Positions 60,514 to 64,000 of a DNA stretch of 64,000 nt are shown one piece after another. Under the pieces are notes generated by a model. It was not told where the DNA came from, made no database searches, and saw only the letters and a list, made by a program, of their open reading frames with translations. Every line of letters begins with the position of its first letter. The stretch's first letter is position 1. Made by a program: the position numbers and the translations under genes. This DNA is from Nitrososphaera sp. (GTDB lineage Archaea; Thermoproteota; Nitrososphaeria; Nitrososphaerales; Nitrososphaeraceae), in assembly GCA_029263715.1 (NCBI GenBank), contig JAJUFP010000004.1, positions 124,001 through 188,000 on the forward strand, written 5' to 3'.

Positions 60514-61296
60514 TTATTTCTGGATTACCTGGTGAAGCCAGCTGGATTCCTGTGAATCGCCGGTAGCTGCGACTGCCACGGGTTTTTCTTCGGTTGTCGG
60601 CGCACTTGCTACCTGCGGCACTTCAACGGGCGTGGGACTCACTTCTGCAGGACTCTCCTTTGGTTGAGCCTCTGCCGGTGCTGGCGCGGCTGTTGTTCCA
60701 ATGTTTTCCAGCGTGAGAAGCGAGATCTTGTTTCTGACGTTGGAGATCTCGGTCTTTTCGTTATCGATGTGCTCCACAAGCTCATCGGTGTTGAGCTTGA
60801 TCTGCTGGTAGGTTTCTTCCTTCATCTCGTTGCTTCTGAACTGGAGCTTGGCGTCAAACAGCACGGACTTGACGTTCTTGGCTTCCGCATCAAGCTCGCC
60901 AAGACGGGCGTTCAGTTTTTCTACCACTGCCTTTTCTGTTTCTTCCAGTTCGTGGAGTTTCTTGTCGTACTTGACGTAGATCAGTTCAGCGTCATCCTTC
61001 ATCGAATCGTTTTCAGCGACTATCTCCTGCAAAGCCTTTATCCTTTTTAGTGTCAACGATTTCTGTCGTATGAGCTTCTGTGCTTCAAGCCGCCACTTGG
61101 GGATGAAGAAGACGTACTCCCCCTGAACCACCAGCTGCTCGTAAGGCAGATGCTTGATGCCGGATGAACCGCAATCCACGCTGATGGACTCGATCTCGCC
61201 ATCTATCTCTGTGATTATTCCGACTACTCTTCCTATGTAAGTACCATAGATGTCCTTGACCTGTTTGCCTACAAATGCGAGCTTTTCTTCGCTCAT
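60514..61296 (-). CDS. cdvA: Cell division protein CdvA
   Basis: Marks the division site and recruits CdvB in archaea using ESCRT-like division. The 260-aa product has an N-terminal PRC-barrel (FVGKQVKDIYGTYIGRVVGI). Long coiled-coil helices follow, then a Pro/Ala/Glu-rich linker. The C-terminus ESSWLHQVIQK is a likely CdvB-binding tail. ATG 61296 fits, with a TATA-like TATAATG about 25 nt upstream and MSEEKLAFVGKQ. It is not next to the cdvB or cdvC genes here. Upstream lies a 240-nt gap, then the cyclase cassette. Confidence 0.88.
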   Translation of the reverse strand: MSEEKLAFVGKQVKDIYGTYIGRVVGIITEIDGEIESISVDCGSSGIKHLPYEQLVVQGEYVFFIPKWRLEAQKLIRQKSLTLKRIKALQEIVAENDSMKDDAELIYVKYDKKLHELEETEKAVVEKLNARLGELDAEAKNVKSVLFDAKLQFRSNEMKEETYQQIKLNTDELVEHIDNEKTEISNVRNKISLLTLENIGTTAAPAPAEAQPKESPAEVSPTPVEVPQVASAPTTEEKPVAVAATGDSQESSWLHQVIQK

Positions 61297-61538
61297 GCGC
61301 ATTCTAAAGTAAGTAGGTATAATGACAATAGTGTCAAAATTGTTACATAAACTGTGCAAATTCTGTAGATAGATCTTCCAAAACGGATTCTAATGAATTG
61401 TACTAGCAGAGTTTTCACGTAGTTAATCATTTTGTTCGTGATTTTGGTTATCCTGTAACAAGTGAAATCGCCTCCCTTTTGTTGCAGATTTTAAGTGCAA
61501 GAAGGGGTGGAAATATACTAAAGAGACCACAGATTGGA

Positions 61539-62492
61539 CTAAGACAGGAGATGGATTGGATACATCTCCGGGGAGTCCGGTGTCATCTTGTATTTCCAAC
61601 GGTTGGGCTTAAAGACTTGAAAGCGCTTTCGTTTGGCAAAATGAAGACCGCGTAATGTCGCGTCTCCAATAACAATACCATCACCTGGCGCGGCAGACTG
61701 AATTTTCGTAGCTAGATTGATGGTAAATCCGATCAGATCTTTGTGCATTTTGACTGCTGCATCTCCAACGGTCTGGACAAGAGCATCACCAGAATCGATT
61801 CCGATCCTGAAGTGTATTTCAGGTAGTCCTCTATCTTTTAACAGCGGGTTAATTCCTTCGTGAATCATCCGCTTCATCGCAATAGCGCAATCAACAGCAG
61901 TATCGTCCATGCCGGGGAACACTAGAATAGGAAAATATGCTATAAGTCCATCCCCCACATACTTGAGCACGAACCCATTATAGTTTCCGACGAGTGATGC
62001 CATCTCTTGTAGGAAGACCATTATCACTTTTGCATTGTCTTTCGATGAGATCTGTTGACTCATTTTCGTTGAGCCTTTGATGTCGATACATAGAATAACG
62101 AACCACGCTTCATGGTCGTTAACAAGTTTTGCAAGGAAATCGTCTGATGCATCCTTATGTTGATAACCCACTTCTTGTTGTCCATCAAGAAGATTCCGCA
62201 CTATTGCTTTGCGCTGGCCCACATAGTATAGAAAGTCTGTTATCTTTGGACGGATCATACCCACCGGAACGCCTTTCATATTCCTTGTAATCTCCTGCAT
62301 TGTTTCCTCGTATGGTCCGATCAGTTCCTTGTCAAATTTGTCATAGAGATAGTCAATGCCATCGACTATGCGATGCTCGTAACGTTGCGGGTCTGGAACA
62401 ATCTTGCAGTTATACAGATTTTGCTTGCCAGGTATTCTGACAAGTTCTTTAAATTCAAAGTCAATTCTTTTTCTAGGATACTTGGTCGGCAT
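61539..62492 (-). CDS. Class III nucleotidyl cyclase
   Basis: 317-aa protein with a C-terminal class III cyclase domain. The metal-binding aspartates are D137 in CIDIKGSTKM and D181 in KYVGDGLIAYFP, with K177 in the base-selecting position. The catalytic strand RIGIDSGDAL and GFTINLATKIQ follow. The transition-state Arg is replaced by Lys263, and the usual base-selecting Asp/Thr is Phe256. This makes the substrate (ATP, GTP, CTP or UTP) uncertain. The N-terminal 130 residues are of unknown type. It overlaps the upstream small gene by 20 nt. Confidence 0.85.
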   Translation of the reverse strand: MPTKYPRKRIDFEFKELVRIPGKQNLYNCKIVPDPQRYEHRIVDGIDYLYDKFDKELIGPYEETMQEITRNMKGVPVGMIRPKITDFLYYVGQRKAIVRNLLDGQQEVGYQHKDASDDFLAKLVNDHEAWFVILCIDIKGSTKMSQQISSKDNAKVIMVFLQEMASLVGNYNGFVLKYVGDGLIAYFPILVFPGMDDTAVDCAIAMKRMIHEGINPLLKDRGLPEIHFRIGIDSGDALVQTVGDAAVKMHKDLIGFTINLATKIQSAAPGDGIVIGDATLRGLHFAKRKRFQVFKPNRWKYKMTPDSPEMYPIHLLS

Positions 62493-62658
62493 CGTTTACT
62501 GTAATAGTCACTAGATCGCCTACTGTGGTTTTAAACTTTCGGGTTTTACCGCCGTTACGAATCCTTGTGATACCACTACGCAGGTTGTGCACTTGACGCT
62601 GTACTGAAACGTCGAGGCGTCCTGATCGCTCATCAATGCAACTAGCCCTCCAGTCCAT
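62473..62658 (-). CDS. Small hypothetical protein, 61 aa, between HEPN-like gene and cyclase
   Basis: Basic product starting MDWRASCIDERSGRLDVSVQ, then KTRKFKTTVGDLVTITVND, a likely beta-rich domain. It overlaps the cyclase start by 20 nt and lies 44 nt after the HEPN-like gene. Nothing in it is recognised. An annotation artefact cannot be excluded, but packing in a three-gene series supports it. Confidence 0.45.
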   Translation of the reverse strand: MDWRASCIDERSGRLDVSVQRQVHNLRSGITRIRNGGKTRKFKTTVGDLVTITVNDADQVS

Positions 62659-62702
62659 GCCCGCATTCCGGCGACATAGTCAAGATATTGGATGAGTATT
62701 CG

Positions 62703-63467
62703 TCAGTAATCGATAGATTTTCTAGTATAAGTTACCATATCTTCAACTATCGTGATGTATTTTTGAGCATCTGTTTCTTCTAACTTGAAGGGGCGCTTTA
62801 GGTATCTGGCTGCATCTGTTAATCCTCGCAACTGATTCAGAGTGTCTTTGTACTCCGATTTGGCATTTCCAATATTGATAAATGCGTTGTATCTTTGTTG
62901 AGTCCGATTATGTGTTTGTTTTTTAATATAGTCTTTTTCTGACATCGTGAAAAGATGTGCAGTGGCAAGTAGCTCTACTGCGCTAAAGAGATTGTCTACG
63001 AATGGCCGATCGAGCTTGTTCTGATGGCACAGTTTCGCCCCTTCAAAAAATTGGAGTGCAGAATCGAAGAGCTTTTTGGCTCTGCCCTTATTCTGTCGAA
63101 AGTCAAAATGGATATACCAGTTATCTCTAAGTTTGAGCATAGTTAGGTGGCCCACATTCGGACTGTCCTTGTCAGTCAATGTGATGTCAACGATGTCTTC
63201 AACTTCATCTTCATAGATCTTCTCATTTGGTTTTTTCTTTACTCCTAGCTTTAGTTTGAGCTTACCTAGCGCCAAAACTTCATCGTTAAGTCTTATTATG
63301 ACCCGGTCTGCATCGGGGTCCATTATTACCTGGGCCTTTTCTAGTGGAAAATTATCTGCAAGTTGACCTTGCTCTTTTCGTTTCCTGATTTCAGGATTTA
63401 TCCAGAGCTCTAGTATGTTATTGAAAAAAACCTTCGAACCCTCCACTCCAAAAATATCTTTGGACAT
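62703..63467 (-). CDS. HEPN-like protein linked to the cyclase
   Basis: 254-aa protein. The N-terminal half is beta-rich with charged loops. The C-terminal half (about 130-254) is all-helical and reads like a HEPN domain: FVDNLFSAVELLATAHLFTM, then LNQLRGLTDAARYLKRP. The canonical RxxxxH RNase motif is not present, so it may be catalytically changed or a nucleotide/toxin-binding form. Gene order HEPN, small protein, nucleotidyl cyclase is like a signalling or defence cassette. AT-rich composition differs from the housekeeping genes. Confidence 0.6.
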   Translation of the reverse strand: MSKDIFGVEGSKVFFNNILELWINPEIRKRKEQGQLADNFPLEKAQVIMDPDADRVIIRLNDEVLALGKLKLKLGVKKKPNEKIYEDEVEDIVDITLTDKDSPNVGHLTMLKLRDNWYIHFDFRQNKGRAKKLFDSALQFFEGAKLCHQNKLDRPFVDNLFSAVELLATAHLFTMSEKDYIKKQTHNRTQQRYNAFINIGNAKSEYKDTLNQLRGLTDAARYLKRPFKLEETDAQKYITIVEDMVTYTRKSIDY

Positions 63468-63593
63468 AAGTAGCGCAACAGAAATTAACTATAAAAGATA
63501 GCTAAATGTATCGCTATCAAGGATGATCTTTTGGTTTCTGTTCTAGGTAGTAGCAGAACCAGTCAACTTTTCAAAAGTAGAAAAACTATTAGA

Positions 63594-63630
63594 ACAAAAA
63601 AGGAAAAAACGCGAAAGGCTGATGCCTTTC
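63594..63630 (-). terminator. Hairpin plus T-tract terminator after the phasin-like gene
   Basis: A perfect 7-bp stem, GAAAGGC-TGAT-GCCTTTC on the plus strand (63613-63630), is followed on the minus strand by T-runs (TTTTTTCC, TTTTTT). It lies just past the stop of the phasin-like gene. Confidence 0.65.
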
Positions 63631-63638
63631 TTCGTATT

Positions 63639-63998
63639 TTATCTTGTGAACTGCTGCTGTGCTTGTGAGTAGAATGCAGTCCAGGCCTTAGCAACGTTGG
63701 TGCTAAAGTCAGTGACAGCATCGACGGTCCTGTTGTAGATCTTTAGGTTCTCTCTTGCTGCGTCAAGGGCGTTGATGGTCAGCTGGTTGTTGATTCCAAT
63801 GGACCTGATGACGTTGTTGGTCATCTCGGTTGACTGCTTTACATACAGGTCGGTGTACGGCATAGCTGTCGGTACGTTCCAGTTGCTTGCCAGCTGCTTC
63901 TGAGCAGAGATGGCAGTCTGGATCATGTTCTTTGTGGTCTGTATGTAGTCCAGTTGCAGGTTAGAAAAAGACTGTAAATACTGTGGTTGAGCCTTTGC
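63639..63998 (-). CDS. Phasin-like helical protein (N-terminus off the window)
   Basis: The frame is open to the right edge with no stop, so the start is missing; 119 residues are visible. The sequence is purely helical and amphipathic (NLQLDYIQTTKNMIQTAISA, then VTDFSTNVAKAWTAFYSQAQ), as in phasins that coat polyhydroxyalkanoate granules. Terrestrial Thaumarchaeota carry PHA synthase genes, which fits but is not shown here. A plain coiled-coil protein is the alternative. A hairpin terminator follows. Confidence 0.55.
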   Translation of the reverse strand, partial: AKAQPQYLQSFSNLQLDYIQTTKNMIQTAISAQKQLASNWNVPTAMPYTDLYVKQSTEMTNNVIRSIGINNQLTINALDAARENLKIYNRTVDAVTDFSTNVAKAWTAFYSQAQQQFTR

Positions 63999-64000
63999 AA

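Noticed and set aside
1..64000. CRISPR arrays, insertion sequences or integrase/attachment sites
   Set aside because: No regularly spaced repeats, transposase-like frames or tRNA-end duplications were seen on either strand, even around the tRNA genes at 52.3-54.7 kb.

Overview
The window looks like an ammonia-oxidising archaeon of the phylum Nitrososphaerota (Thaumarchaeota), most likely of the terrestrial Nitrososphaera type. This rests on genes recognisable in the sequence: a CdvA and a CdvB/ESCRT-III cell-division protein, archaeal RpoK, S25e, L37e and Sm-like proteins, a GPN-loop GTPase, PAC2 proteins, proteins with a PEF-type C-terminal sorting signal, an enoyl-CoA hydratase of the 3-hydroxypropionate/4-hydroxybutyrate cycle type, and tRNA genes with archaeal introns. 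No amo genes are present, so ammonia oxidation is inferred. Many genes have a TATA-like box about 24-29 nt before an ATG, GTG or TTG. This is the geometry of leaderless archaeal transcripts and was used here to choose starts.

Layout. 1-9.1 kb: AAA+ chelatase-like ATPase (cut by the edge), rps13-rps4, CdvB, an SDR, a flippase-like membrane protein, GPN GTPase, homoserine kinase and crotonase. 9.2-11.0 kb: a lone AT-rich 603-aa protein with a HEPN-like RNase motif. 11.2-18.6 kb: copper ATPase CopA with a membrane protein and a DUF3179 protein, PAC2, and several small unknowns. 18.9-20.4 kb: an orphan contractile-tail sheath gene. 20.5-28.9 kb: DNA ligase, S25e, RpoK, regulators, Zn-dehydrogenase plus LsrF-like thiolase, and a ComEC-type metallo-beta-lactamase with DUF3006. 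29-33.8 kb: branched-chain amino-acid operon ilvB-ilvN-leuA-leuB, preceded by a possible leader peptide. 34.4-38.9 kb: carA-carB, where carB is interrupted by a 30-nt insertion with a stop codon. 38.9-49.7 kb: phosphoesterase, purD, 5-FCL, folD, a glycosyltransferase/asparagine-synthase pair, L37e-Sm operon, antiporter, ArfB-like hydrolase and purU. 49.9-60.4 kb: small zinc proteins, methyltransferase, three tRNAs (two with introns), second PAC2, OB-fold protein, Rieske protein, metalloprotease/regulator pair, and acetyl-CoA synthetase. 60.5-64 kb: CdvA, a class III nucleotidyl cyclase with a HEPN-like partner, and a phasin-like protein cut by the right edge.

The genes are mostly housekeeping: amino-acid, pyrimidine, purine and folate biosynthesis, transcription, translation, and cell division. 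The accessory-looking pieces are the 9.2-11.0 kb gene, the tail sheath, and the cyclase/HEPN cassette. The most surprising signals are at RNA level. The 30-nt insertion in carB is bounded by a bulge-helix-bulge-like structure whose predicted removal restores the frame exactly. A tRNA-Leu carries an 18-nt intron in its D-stem, with a perfect bulge-helix-bulge, as well as the usual 37/38 intron. A 22-codon leaderless ORF ending in Ile-Leu-Val-Leu-Leu-Val-Leu-Ala sits in front of ilvB.
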